Position numbers and translations under genes: made by a program
Origin: JANPIX01 sp031425195
Lineage (GTDB): Bacteria; Pseudomonadota; Alphaproteobacteria; Rhodobacterales; Rhodobacteraceae
Assembly: GCA_031425195.1 (NCBI GenBank)
Contig: JANPIX010000031.1
Span: 1 to 58,421 of the forward strand
Length of the DNA: 58,421 nt
Direction of reading: 5' to 3'
Notes under the pieces: generated by a model
Told to the model about the DNA's origin: nothing
Database searches by the model: none
The model's input: the letters and a program-made list of their open reading frames with translations, nothing else
Shown here: positions 44,663-53,582 of the stretch, piece after piece
How the letters are laid out: each line of letters starts with the position of its first letter
How positions within the stretch are numbered: the first letter of the stretch is position 1

Positions 44663-45817
44663 TTGAAAGTCTCTGTCATCATGGCGAATTTTCGCGGGGC
44701 ACGGCATCTGTCCGCCGCCCTTTCCTCGGTGTTGCGGCAAACTTATGCCAATCTGGAGGTGATCGTCTGCGACGATGCCTCCCCCGATGACAGCGTCGCC
44801 GTCGTGCGTGCGATGATGGCCCGCGACAACCGGATTCGCCTGATCGAAGCGCAGCAGAACGCAGGCCCGGCGGCGGCACGAAACCGCGCCTTGGATGCCG
44901 CCGTGGGAGATTGGATCGCAATCGTAGACAGCGATGATCTGATGCATCCCCAGCGGCTCGAACGGTTGATTGTCGCGGCAGACCGGCTGGGCGCGGACAT
45001 GATTGCCGATGACCTGATCTTTTTCGGCTTGACGCCTGATGCCTGCGGTACAACCCTGTTGCTGCCCTTTGCCCTGTGCGAACCGCTGACTGTTGCCGCT
45101 GACATGTTCCTGCGGGCAAGCGGAGAGGATCGCAAACTTCCCGCGCTTGGATATCTGAAGCCAATGATCCGGCGCGCCCGGTTGGGGGCCGTGCGCTATG
45201 ACGAAAATCTTCGGATTGGCGAAGATTTCGATCTGGTCCTGCGGCTGCTGATGTCCGGCCTTCGCTATGTCGTGTTGCCCGATCCGATGTATCTTTATCG
45301 TCGGCACGGCGGCTCGATCTCGCACCGGCTCAGTGAGGCGGCCGTCGCGGCGATGCTGGCCGCACATGACCGGATTGCCATTGGCGCGCCGGTCGACGCC
45401 CGCGAACGTATGAACAGGCGGCGGGCGGGTCTGCAGAATCTGGCGCGGTTCGAAGGGTTGGTTGCCGCGATCCGCGGCCGAAAGTTTGGTCGCGCGGCGG
45501 GGGCGGTCATCAGCCATCCGCCGCTGGTGCTCAATCTGGGTCGCAGTCTTGCCGAGCGTTTGTTCCGAAAAAGCCCCGTGACACTTGTAAAGCAGGCGGC
45601 AACGGCCCAGCTTGGCGTGTCGGCAAAGGGGGCGCTCGCGGTTCACTGTCCCCCGGTACCGCCCGCAGGATTGGCGTGGGCCGATCCCCCCGCGCGTATG
45701 GCGGCATACCTGTCGCGATTGCATGGTGGTTTCGATCTGTCCGCCGAAGCCCTTGATGACCCGGGACTCTGGGCCGCCGCAATTTTACATGCGCTGACTT
45801 CCGATCAGGGCACCTGA
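44663..45817 (+). CDS. glycosyltransferase family 2 (ExoO-like)
   Basis: A 384-residue GT-A transferase. The first codon is TTG at 44663, supported by GAAGGG; the next ATG (44681) would cut into the first strand VSVIMANFRGARHL. The metal-binding motif is WIAIVDSDDLMHPQRL, preceded by LIEAQQNAGPAAARNRALD. GYLKPMIRRA and IGEDFDLVLRLLMSGLRY are shared with the next gene and with rhizobial ExoO. It converges on that paralogue, overlapping it by 13 bases. Confidence 0.85.
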   Translation: MKVSVIMANFRGARHLSAALSSVLRQTYANLEVIVCDDASPDDSVAVVRAMMARDNRIRLIEAQQNAGPAAARNRALDAAVGDWIAIVDSDDLMHPQRLERLIVAADRLGADMIADDLIFFGLTPDACGTTLLLPFALCEPLTVAADMFLRASGEDRKLPALGYLKPMIRRARLGAVRYDENLRIGEDFDLVLRLLMSGLRYVVLPDPMYLYRRHGGSISHRLSEAAVAAMLAAHDRIAIGAPVDARERMNRRRAGLQNLARFEGLVAAIRGRKFGRAAGAVISHPPLVLNLGRSLAERLFRKSPVTLVKQAATAQLGVSAKGALAVHCPPVPPAGLAWADPPARMAAYLSRLHGGFDLSAEALDDPGLWAAAILHALTSDQGT

Positions 45818-46794
45818 ACCGGCAGCAGAATTCGCTGGGCGGGGATCGCCGTCTTGCCTGCGGGGCGCAAAGCCGCCAGTTTGTCGCGCAGAATGCCGCT
45901 TGCAATCGGCCAAAGGTTTCTGGGCGGCGACACGGCAAAGGACAGTGCGCTGCCGATGCCCTGGGCCTTGCGGTCCAGAAAGCTGCGCAAAAGATATCGG
46001 TCACGGATCTGATTTTGGTGCGCCTGCATGGCCAACTGCGCCGGCGAACCCTGATCCGCCGCCCTGATGTGCCGCCCTGTCGCTGCCAGCAGCGCCGCAA
46101 GATCGCTTGTCCGGTGTTGCCCGCTTAGCGAATTCGCACGCGTCCGGGCCGCATAACCCACATGCCGCGTCAGGCGAAACCGCGCGCCCTGCAGCAAAAG
46201 CCGCACATACAGGTCATAATCTTCGCCCAGCCACAGGGCCGGATCGTAAACCGATTGGTCCTTCGGCAGAACGCTGCGCCGGATCACCGGCTTCAGGAAT
46301 CCCAACTCGCCGCGCTCGACTGACCGGGTCATGTTACCCTGCACAAAGGCTGCAAGATCCAGCCCCTCGCTCTCACCATGGTATCGCGGCAGGCCGGCGG
46401 GATCGACCAGCGGTGCGGTTTCGGGAACAAACACGATGTTGTCGGCGATGATATCCCAGTCCGCAACGCGGAATAGCCGGGAAAACCGGCCCGGCAAAAG
46501 GTAATCATCCGCATCCAGGATGGCGATGAACGGCGCCGTCGATTTTGCGATGGCAAGATTGCGCGCGGCAGCGGGGCCGATGTTCACCTCTTGCCGAAGG
46601 ATGACCACCCTTGGATCACCGCTTGTCGCTGCCTCTGTGCTCGTCTGGTCGGTCGAGGCGTCGTCAACAACGACAACTTGGCTGACTTCGGGCTGGGCGA
46701 GAGCTGATCCAACGGCGTCGCCAATCGTGGCCTCGGCATTGCGGGCCGTGATGATCACAGCGACGGTCACCCGCGCACTGCCAATAACCGGCAA
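45805..46794 (-). CDS. glycosyltransferase family 2 (ExoO-like paralogue)
   Basis: A 329-residue GT-A transferase starting with TTG at 46794 behind AAGGGC. Motifs are VAVIITARNAEATIGDAVGS, NIGPAAARNLAIA and FIAILDADDYLLPGRF. GFLKPVIRRSVLPKDQ and WLGEDYDLYVRLLLQGARF closely parallel the convergent neighbour, so the two look like diverged copies facing each other. It is the last gene of the - strand exo operon that starts at galU, separated from exoP by the small ExoX-like gene. Confidence 0.85.
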   Translation of the reverse strand: MPVIGSARVTVAVIITARNAEATIGDAVGSALAQPEVSQVVVVDDASTDQTSTEAATSGDPRVVILRQEVNIGPAAARNLAIAKSTAPFIAILDADDYLLPGRFSRLFRVADWDIIADNIVFVPETAPLVDPAGLPRYHGESEGLDLAAFVQGNMTRSVERGELGFLKPVIRRSVLPKDQSVYDPALWLGEDYDLYVRLLLQGARFRLTRHVGYAARTRANSLSGQHRTSDLAALLAATGRHIRAADQGSPAQLAMQAHQNQIRDRYLLRSFLDRKAQGIGSALSFAVSPPRNLWPIASGILRDKLAALRPAGKTAIPAQRILLPVQVP

Positions 46795-46797
46795 AGG

Positions 46798-47046
46798 TCA
46801 GCCCTTCTGGACCACGCCTTGCGACGGTTTTTCAGAAGCGTCCGCCTCTGGCCCACGCTGCTTGCTGCGACGCGCCTCTGCCATGGCCATTGCGGCCACC
46901 CAGACAAGATAGACAAGCTGACCAAGCACGAAACTTGCCGCAGCCCAGCCAAACGCAGCCCAGCCGGAAAGACCCATGACAACACCAACGGCAGCAACGC
47001 CGGCAGCAAAGGCAACACTGCCAAGGAAGAAGCCCATGATGTGCAA
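46798..47046 (-). CDS. small two-helix membrane protein, ExoX/SyrA-like
   Basis: About 82 residues. TTG 47046 is chosen because GGGAGG lies seven bases upstream; a longer frame to 47094 is less well supported. Two membrane helices (LGSVAFAAGVAAVGVVMG and AAASFVLGQLVYLVWVAAMA) are followed by a charged tail (MAEARRSKQRGPEADASEKP). Size, helix layout and the GQLVYLVWVAAMAMAEARRSK-like junction match rhizobial ExoX and SyrA, which act after transcription to hold back exopolysaccharide synthesis, probably through ExoY. I infer a similar role from this likeness and the exo setting; it is not proved. Confidence 0.55.
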   Translation of the reverse strand: MHIMGFFLGSVAFAAGVAAVGVVMGLSGWAAFGWAAASFVLGQLVYLVWVAAMAMAEARRSKQRGPEADASEKPSQGVVQKG

Positions 47047-47170
47047 GTGAACGCCTCCCGACCGCTCAATTTGCATATTGGTGTAATGAGACAACTTTTG
47101 GGCAACATCCTGCCGAAGGCAAGACCTTCTTTGGCAATCAGGGCCAGACAGCCGGGGGAAAGACGGGGGG

Positions 47171-49558
47171 TCAGGTCAGATACTCGCCATATGCGCCCAT
47201 ATAGGCCTCGACGCTGGCTCCGTCGACATAATCACGCAGTGACGCCATGTTGACGCGGTTCAGCACGACACCGACAAGTCGGTCGGCCAGAATCTGATCC
47301 GCGTCGATGACCCGCCGCAAAAGCGCCTTCGGCGTTGCGCCCCATTCCGCCACCATCACCACCTGATCAATCGATCGGAGCAACAGGCGCGCATCCACCA
47401 CCGGGCCAAGGGGTGCAAGGTCCACGACCACGTGGTCATAGGCCAACCGTGCCTCGCGCAGCATGTCGTGCACCGGTTGCGCGGTCAAAAGTTCGGCCAC
47501 CCGGGCAACTCCACTTGGCCAGAGGCAAGGCATTATATCCAGACCGGGCAGATCGAACTGCTGGGTCGCCTTGGTCCAGGGCACCTGCCCCAGCGCAACC
47601 TCCACCAGCGACGGGCCAGTGGCAATGCCAAGCCCCCTCGTCAGGCCCGACCGTCGCATGTCGCCATCAATCAGCAGGACGCGCGCGCCGTTCGCAACCC
47701 AAGTGGTAGCAAGATCAAGCGCAAGGGTGGACTTTCCCTCGCCGGGCCTGACCGAGGTGATGCCGACCACACCCTGCACATCGTCGGGCGGCATGTCACG
47801 AAGCCGCTGGACCGCCACTGGCCGGTCGCGCCCGCCGACCCGCGCAATGCGCAGGCTCAGGCGAATGTTCTGCAACGTCTCGTGATAGATCGCTTCGTTT
47901 TGCACCGCGGGTAACGGAGCGGGGGCTTGATTCTGGTACGTTTTGTCGATCAACCGTCTCAAGGCCTCCCATACACGATGGGCCATTCCGGGTGACGGCG
48001 CGCCCGCCGATAGGTCAGGCAGATATCCCATAAAGGTCAAGCCGGTCGCCGCAGTGACATCATCGCCGGTGCGCAGGAACCTGTCGCGCCATTCGCGGAT
48101 TGCGGCGAGAATCGTGCCAAAGAACAACCCTGCGACAAACATCACGGCAAGCACGCGGCTGGTTCTTGGCCCATCGGCATCGCTTGGCACTTCGGCCCGC
48201 GACAGGATGCGCACGTCGGAAATCGGAAAGTCCTTCTGCTGTTCGATCTCCTGAAACTGCGTCAGGAATGTCTGATACAAAAGCGACAGCGTCTCGGCCC
48301 GCTGCTCCAGCGCCCGCAACTGCACCCGTGCCCCGCCAGCATCGGCATTTTCGCCCATCGCAATCCCAAGGCTTTCGCGCAACGCCAAGACCCTTGCCTG
48401 CGCCACAGCATAGTCGCCCCGCGCACGCTCCAGCCGCAACTGGACCCCAGTGAACAAACGCTCGGCTGCCGTCGCGACCGCCTTGGACATAAGCTGCGCC
48501 TGCGGGTGATCCTCGCCAAAACTTTGACGGATGCGGTTCAGGTCGGCGACGGCGTTTGACAGATCGGATTGCAACCCTTCCAGCGCGGGATCGACCTGTG
48601 TCCCCGTGCCGACCTGCGCGCCTGATTGCAGACCTTCCACCCCCCGCGCCACCACGGCCTCATAGCTTTCGACAACCGCCTTGCTGCGCGCGGCATCGGC
48701 GATTGCCTCGCCCAGATCGCCGTTCAGTTCGCTGACCGCGTCTTCCGACATGAACCGGCCTTCGGACGACATGAGCCCGTTTTCCGCCCGATACATCTCG
48801 GCGGCCGAGGCTGCGTCGGCGGCGGCGGATTCAAGGTCTGCAAGGCGGCCCTGAAGCCATTCTGTCGTACGCTCGGTCGCCTGAAAGTTGGCGTTCAGCA
48901 CATCGGCGATATAGGCGTCGGAATAGGCGTTCACGATGGCGGCCGCCAACGCCGGGTCATGCCCGCGGTAGAACACCGACACACCTCCACTGCGGCTGAC
49001 GCGCTCCACGCCGATCCGTCCGCCAAGATCGCGAATGATACGCTCGGTCTGCGCAGTGTTTGCTGAGCCCGCTTCTTGCGGCGGAGCGGACTGGAAAAGG
49101 CCGCGCGCCACAGTGATCGGCAGGCGAACAAGCCCAACCGCCCCCCGCGACAGCCGCGATGCAAGCGATTGCGGCGGGTTAAGAAAGCTGTCGTTCGCCG
49201 CAAGGTTCAGCTTTTCGGCCACAGCGGCAGCGATGACATCAGACCGGATCACAAGGCGGGCATTTTCAATAACGGCTTCGGCAGTGCTGCCGGTTTCCAT
49301 CGTGACAATCTCACGCACCGCCGCAGGGGCACCCGCATCCAGAAGCAGGGTCGCCGAGGCGAGATAGGTTTTTGGCGTGGTGGCGATATAGGCCACCCCC
49401 AGTGCCAGCGCCACGATGACCGGTGCAAGGATGGCTCGCCGCCTGCGCCGGACAACGGCCAGCACGCGTGACAGATCAACGATGTCGGCCCGCTCGCTCA
49501 GCGGCGGGGGGGGCAGCGTGTTCGGGCTGTCGGCAAGGCGAAGTCCGATCCGGGTCAT
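47171..49558 (-). CDS. exoP: polysaccharide co-polymerase and tyrosine autokinase (ExoP/Wzc-like)
   Basis: A 795-residue membrane protein. The N-terminal Wzz domain has the first membrane helix near LAPVIVALALGVAYIATTPK. A long periplasmic coiled-coil region with the GNVR-type end (LSLLYQTFLTQFQEIEQQKD) leads to the second helix (RVLAVMFVAGLFFGTILAA). The cytoplasmic kinase has Walker A SVRPGEGKST (Lys609) and LIDGDMRRSG as Walker A', and VVVDLAPLGPVVDARLL. The last 20 residues hold four Tyr, the usual autophosphorylation cluster. It controls chain length and export. Its ATG overlaps the stop of the upstream glycosyltransferase. Confidence 0.9.
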   Translation of the reverse strand: MTRIGLRLADSPNTLPPPPLSERADIVDLSRVLAVVRRRRRAILAPVIVALALGVAYIATTPKTYLASATLLLDAGAPAAVREIVTMETGSTAEAVIENARLVIRSDVIAAAVAEKLNLAANDSFLNPPQSLASRLSRGAVGLVRLPITVARGLFQSAPPQEAGSANTAQTERIIRDLGGRIGVERVSRSGGVSVFYRGHDPALAAAIVNAYSDAYIADVLNANFQATERTTEWLQGRLADLESAAADAASAAEMYRAENGLMSSEGRFMSEDAVSELNGDLGEAIADAARSKAVVESYEAVVARGVEGLQSGAQVGTGTQVDPALEGLQSDLSNAVADLNRIRQSFGEDHPQAQLMSKAVATAAERLFTGVQLRLERARGDYAVAQARVLALRESLGIAMGENADAGGARVQLRALEQRAETLSLLYQTFLTQFQEIEQQKDFPISDVRILSRAEVPSDADGPRTSRVLAVMFVAGLFFGTILAAIREWRDRFLRTGDDVTAATGLTFMGYLPDLSAGAPSPGMAHRVWEALRRLIDKTYQNQAPAPLPAVQNEAIYHETLQNIRLSLRIARVGGRDRPVAVQRLRDMPPDDVQGVVGITSVRPGEGKSTLALDLATTWVANGARVLLIDGDMRRSGLTRGLGIATGPSLVEVALGQVPWTKATQQFDLPGLDIMPCLWPSGVARVAELLTAQPVHDMLREARLAYDHVVVDLAPLGPVVDARLLLRSIDQVVMVAEWGATPKALLRRVIDADQILADRLVGVVLNRVNMASLRDYVDGASVEAYMGAYGEYLT

Positions 49559-50532
49559 CGGCCTATACCTTCCTGGGTTCGCTTTTGTTGCATCGGGGGG
49601 CCATCGCCATACGGTTCCACCCGGTCAAGTCCTAACAGCTCGGCAACCACCCCGATGTGCAAGGCTCCGCGCATCAGGGCCCGGTTGCGGGCCAGAACGT
49701 CAAAGGATCGAAGCCCTGCGATGCCGCCACAAACCACCGCCTTCGCCGCAGCAAGCGACAGTGCGGCGGCGCGCGCGGGGGTCTTCATCCCGGTTACGAT
49801 CAGTCCGGCATGGGTTTGCCCCATGCGGTACCGCCGCCGCAACAACCAGCGCATGGTGGCGCGGTCGTTGGGAACTGTTTCCTGAACCATGGCATCCGGG
49901 GCCCAGACAATGCGGCCGCCGGCGGCGATCATCTCGCGGAAAAAGGCGGTATCTTCGCCGCCAGTTCGCCCTCGCGCCGGATCAAAACGCAAACCGCGCA
50001 GCGCGGGTGCCGTGAGGTCAAGAAGAACATTCGACGTGTGGCCCTGTCGAAGGGTACCGTCCGGCCCGGGATCCTGCCGCATGTCATGCACCGCCCCGGC
50101 CTGCATCCACGCGGGCGCGTCGGGGCCGTACACCGCCCGGACCGGCCCGACCACGGCTTCGGCCCCCGTTTCGGCCTGCCGTTTCAACAACATGACAAGC
50201 CACATTGGATCTGCCAGTTCGTCATCGTCCAGAAACCCGAGGTAGCGGGCACCGGCATCCCGGCTGGCCTGAAGCACGGCGTTGCGCGCCACCGAGATAT
50301 TGCGCGCAGGCGCGTGGATGTGGCGCAGGGGCATCGGATGGCCTGCCGCTAGGCGCGCCACCAGCGGCTCTGCCGTGGGCAAGTCGTCATTGTCGGCTAC
50401 GATGATGCTGATCGGATTTTCCGGGCGCGAAAGGCGCGCCAGTGAGGCAAGCGTATCGCCAAGCGACGCCCGCCGATAGGTGCAGACACCGATCACGATG
50501 GCATTGGCATCCGGGTCAGGGCTGACGGTCAT
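49555..50532 (-). CDS. glycosyltransferase family 2 (ExoM-like)
   Basis: A 325-residue GT-A transferase. The start at 50532 overlaps the stop of exoA (ATGA); a longer frame upstream to 50592 is not needed. VIGVCTYRRASLGDTLASL, HAPARNISVARNAVLQA and the metal-binding YLGFLDDDELADPMWL match ExoM-type glucosyltransferases. RTGGEDTAFFREMIAAGGRI marks the acceptor side. It lies between exoA and exoP, as in the rhizobial order A-M-(O-N)-P. Confidence 0.83.
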   Translation of the reverse strand: MTVSPDPDANAIVIGVCTYRRASLGDTLASLARLSRPENPISIIVADNDDLPTAEPLVARLAAGHPMPLRHIHAPARNISVARNAVLQASRDAGARYLGFLDDDELADPMWLVMLLKRQAETGAEAVVGPVRAVYGPDAPAWMQAGAVHDMRQDPGPDGTLRQGHTSNVLLDLTAPALRGLRFDPARGRTGGEDTAFFREMIAAGGRIVWAPDAMVQETVPNDRATMRWLLRRRYRMGQTHAGLIVTGMKTPARAAALSLAAAKAVVCGGIAGLRSFDVLARNRALMRGALHIGVVAELLGLDRVEPYGDGPPMQQKRTQEGIGR

Positions 50533-51515
50533 GTCACCGCCTCCCGCCGCCGCGCGCGGGGAAAGGCTTCTGCCCAGAACCCCGCCGACCACGCCAAATG
50601 CATCGCTCCCGCAATGAAACCCGCGAAAACAGCCAGCGGATCACGCTGCGACAGGGCTAAGGCCAGCCCGCCGCCAAGGCAGGCAAGAAACCACACCACC
50701 GCAGGCAGCGCAAAAGCAGGATGAACGGGCGCGGCCAACGCCAGCAGCATCGCAGGTGCCAAGGCCGCCACGGCCATCTGTCGCGGCGCAGGGCCGGTGC
50801 GGTGTTTCATCAGGTTTCTGGCCCGGCCCCTGCCAAAGCGGAAATATTGCACCAACAGCCCCGAAAGCGTGCGGCGCGGGAAATAGTCCAGCCCGGTTGC
50901 TGCGGTCAGCCAGATGCGAAACCCCGCCGTGCGCAGGCGGTGGTCCAGTTCGGCATCCTCGTTATGGCTGAACCGCTCGTCATAGCCTCCCACTGTGTGG
51001 AACGCCGCGATACGCATCAACGCATGGTGGCCATGTTCCACCCACCGCCCGTCCGTCCGGTTCCGGTGCGCCGATCCGCCATTCCCCAGCCGCGAATTCT
51101 GCGCAACCGCAATCAGGCGCTGCAAGGTGCCCTGCCCTACCGCCGTCATACCCACGACGACGCTGTCCGCCCCTGTCAACCGCGCCTCGCCCAGCAGACG
51201 GTCGCCGTAATCCTGCGGATAGGCGCTGTGCGCATCGATCCGCAGGAGCCATTCTGCCGAACGCCCGAACGCCTTTACGGCCAGATTGATGGCAGCACTT
51301 TGCAGGCGTCTGGGGTTATCGATCAACCGGATCGCCGGATAGGTTGCATACAACTGCCGCACCATTTCTTGCGTGCCGTCAGTCGATCCGCCATCGGCCA
51401 CAACAATCAACGCCCCGCTTCGCCGCGCGAATGGCGCAAGGCCGGCCAGAACTGGACCGATATGGCATGCCTCGTTCAACACAGGCACCACGATCAGGAT
51501 TGAACCTTCTGTCAT
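50529..51515 (-). CDS. exoA: glycosyltransferase family 2 (ExoA-like)
   Basis: A 328-residue GT-A transferase with C-terminal membrane helices. The nucleotide-binding part reads ILIVVPVLNEACHIGPVLAG and VADGGSTDGTQEMV; the metal site is LLRIDAHSAYPQDYGDRLL. GNGGSAHR, WVEHGHHALMRIAAFHTVGG and RFSHNEDAELDHRLRTAGFR are highly characteristic of ExoA, the beta-1,3-glucosyltransferase of succinoglycan. Two or three hydrophobic segments after residue 245 anchor it. Both ends overlap neighbours by ATGA. Confidence 0.87.
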   Translation of the reverse strand: MTEGSILIVVPVLNEACHIGPVLAGLAPFARRSGALIVVADGGSTDGTQEMVRQLYATYPAIRLIDNPRRLQSAAINLAVKAFGRSAEWLLRIDAHSAYPQDYGDRLLGEARLTGADSVVVGMTAVGQGTLQRLIAVAQNSRLGNGGSAHRNRTDGRWVEHGHHALMRIAAFHTVGGYDERFSHNEDAELDHRLRTAGFRIWLTAATGLDYFPRRTLSGLLVQYFRFGRGRARNLMKHRTGPAPRQMAVAALAPAMLLALAAPVHPAFALPAVVWFLACLGGGLALALSQRDPLAVFAGFIAGAMHLAWSAGFWAEAFPRARRREAVT

Positions 51516-52663
51516 GCCGCAGCCTTTACGTCCGGGACCGTGACAGACCCCTTACCCGCCAGCAATTCCACCAACGCGCGGCAATCCTCTGGCCCCGCCT
51601 CCCAGGTGGCAGCAGGCACCGCAGCAAGCCTTGCCCGCAATCCAGCGATGCTCGCCCGGTCAACTGTCGTCAAAGCGTCGCGAAGGTGCGCTTCGTCATT
51701 GCCCGCTGCGACCACGCCAATGCCCAGTGACAGAAGCCGCGCCGCCACTTCCGTGCCGTCCAGCGCCAGCGGAACAGCACCCTGCGCGCAACCTTCATAC
51801 AGCCGGTTCGGCAGCAGCCAGTCCGAATTCCCGCCCGCCTCGTATCGGTCAATCAGCCACGCAAGATCGACCCCCGCATAGATCGCACCCAGATCATCAG
51901 GCCAGCGATAGGGGCCGAGGTATTCAAGATCCGGGTTCGCCGCGACCGTCGCGTGGAAATCGGGGATCACGTCAAGCGCGGGCTTGCCCCGCAGCGTAAC
52001 CTTCCAGCGCCCCGGTTCCGCGCGCGTCAATCGGTCCAGCATCGAAAGGGACCAGGCGCAGCGCAGGATGCCGAACCATCCGATCCGGATCGCGCCATCA
52101 ACTTGCGAATGATCTGCCTTGCCGGTCGGGAAGGGTTTGTTTTCCACCAAGGCCACCTGACGGACAGGGCGGGCAAAAGGCGTCAGATAATGCCGCACAA
52201 AGCCGGGCGATGACACGATGACCAATGCCGTCCGCCGTATCAGCGCCGCTTCCACGGCGCGCAGCGCCCGCGACACCAGCCCTTTGCCCAGCAACAGACG
52301 ATGAACGTCCAGCAACTCATAAACGATCCGCGCCCGGGGAAACCGACGACGCAGCGACAGTGCCAACGCCAGCATTTCAAGATTCCGGGCCAGAATAACG
52401 TCTGGCGCATACCCCTCACCAAACCGCCCTGCAAGAAATGGCGCGGCGCGCATGACGGCAGCCACCCGCGCCACCATCCGCCCGTTCCGGGTCTGGCCCA
52501 GCACGACGGCCGGGGCCGGCAATTCACCCGCGCCGCGCCGGAACCCGGCCAGCCGCACCTCGGCACCGCCATGGCGCAGCATGTTGTACCGACGCCAGAT
52601 GCCGCTGTCGTCCAGGTCATGCGCCAGATACAGAACCCCGACCGGATCGGCCCGATGTGCCAA
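51512..52663 (-). CDS. glycosyltransferase family 4-like (ExoL-like)
   Basis: About 383 residues. I place the start at TTG 52663: GGAG lies six bases before it, inside the last codons of galU, and the protein then opens with VGVLYLAHDLDDSGIWRR-type wording expected of the family. The frame to 52822 upstream lies within galU and is a shadow. GT-B features include DVILARNLEMLALALSLRR, IVYELLDVHRLLLGKG and DLAWLIDRYEAGGNSDWLLP with ALDGTEVAARLLSLGIG at the donor site. Position next to exoA matches rhizobial exoL. Confidence 0.8.
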   Translation of the reverse strand: MAHRADPVGVLYLAHDLDDSGIWRRYNMLRHGGAEVRLAGFRRGAGELPAPAVVLGQTRNGRMVARVAAVMRAAPFLAGRFGEGYAPDVILARNLEMLALALSLRRRFPRARIVYELLDVHRLLLGKGLVSRALRAVEAALIRRTALVIVSSPGFVRHYLTPFARPVRQVALVENKPFPTGKADHSQVDGAIRIGWFGILRCAWSLSMLDRLTRAEPGRWKVTLRGKPALDVIPDFHATVAANPDLEYLGPYRWPDDLGAIYAGVDLAWLIDRYEAGGNSDWLLPNRLYEGCAQGAVPLALDGTEVAARLLSLGIGVVAAGNDEAHLRDALTTVDRASIAGLRARLAAVPAATWEAGPEDCRALVELLAGKGSVTVPDVKAAA

Positions 52664-52667
52664 AGGC

Positions 52668-53582
52668 TTACTCCGCCGCCGCAACGGTCGGCTGTGCTGG
52701 CACCGGTGCCATGTCAACGTCCAGGAACGCGCGGAACTCATCGCGCAAATCCGGGTGCGCCAGCGCAACCGCAACAGTCGCCTGAACCAGCCCGGCCTTT
52801 GACCCGCAGTCGTACCGCGCACCCTTGAACCGATAACCGATGACCGATCCGGGATTTTCCGACATTTCCCGCGCGATGGCGTCAGTCAACTGAATCTCGC
52901 CCCCCGCGCCGGGCTTCTTTTCATTCAGATGTCGCATGATCGCCGGCGTCAGGATGTATCGCCCGATGACAGCATGGTTTGACGGCGCAGTTCCCGGTGC
53001 AGGCTTTTCGACGATCGCCGTCGGCCGCAATACATCGCCAATGGTTTCCACAACGTCGAGGATACCATACGACGATGTCCGCTCTGGCTTGACCTCCATC
53101 GTGGCAATCACGTTGCCACCGAATTCTTCGTACACCTCGACCATTTGCGCCAGACACGACGTCTCGCCAAGGATCAGGTCGTCTGGAAGAATGACGGCAA
53201 AGGGCCTGTCCCCCACGATCCGCCGACCGCACCAGACCGCGTGACCAAGGCCCAGCGGTTGGTGCTGCCGGATGCTGACCAGATGGCCGCTGCCGACATT
53301 GGTTTCCTTCAGGGTGGCCAGAAGGCCAACTTTCCCGTCCTTGCGCAACTGTTGTTCAAGGTTGCGATTGACGTCGAAGTAGTCTTCCAACGCTGATTTT
53401 CCGTGCGCCGTTACAAAGACGAAATCGGTGATCCCTGCCTCACGCGCTTCATCCATCGCGTACTGGATCAGCGGCTTGTCAACGATCGCAAGCATTTCCT
53501 TGGGAACGGATTTCGTCGCAGGCAGAAACCGGGTGCCCAAACCCGCGATCGGAAAGATGGCGGTCGTGACCTTGTCTGGCAC
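52668..53582 (-). CDS. galU: UTP-glucose-1-phosphate uridylyltransferase (GalU/ExoN)
   Basis: About 304 residues starting with GTG 53582 behind AGGAGAAG; the frame to 53618 lacks such support. Family motifs are complete: FPIAGLGTRFLPATKSVPKE (UTP binding), IVDKPLIQYAMDEAREAGI, VILPDDLILGE (metal-binding Asp) and FKGARYDCGSKAGLVQA. It makes UDP-glucose, the donor for the glucosyltransferases downstream in the same operon. As first gene of galU-exoL-exoA-exoM-exoP it links precursor supply to assembly. Confidence 0.92.
   Translation of the reverse strand: MPDKVTTAIFPIAGLGTRFLPATKSVPKEMLAIVDKPLIQYAMDEAREAGITDFVFVTAHGKSALEDYFDVNRNLEQQLRKDGKVGLLATLKETNVGSGHLVSIRQHQPLGLGHAVWCGRRIVGDRPFAVILPDDLILGETSCLAQMVEVYEEFGGNVIATMEVKPERTSSYGILDVVETIGDVLRPTAIVEKPAPGTAPSNHAVIGRYILTPAIMRHLNEKKPGAGGEIQLTDAIAREMSENPGSVIGYRFKGARYDCGSKAGLVQATVAVALAHPDLRDEFRAFLDVDMAPVPAQPTVAAAE

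Noticed and set aside
46767..47108. 113-residue - strand frame overlapping the small ExoX-like gene
   Set aside because: Different frame with a Leu/Arg-rich, patternless product; the 82-residue frame has the ribosome binding site and two clean membrane helices.
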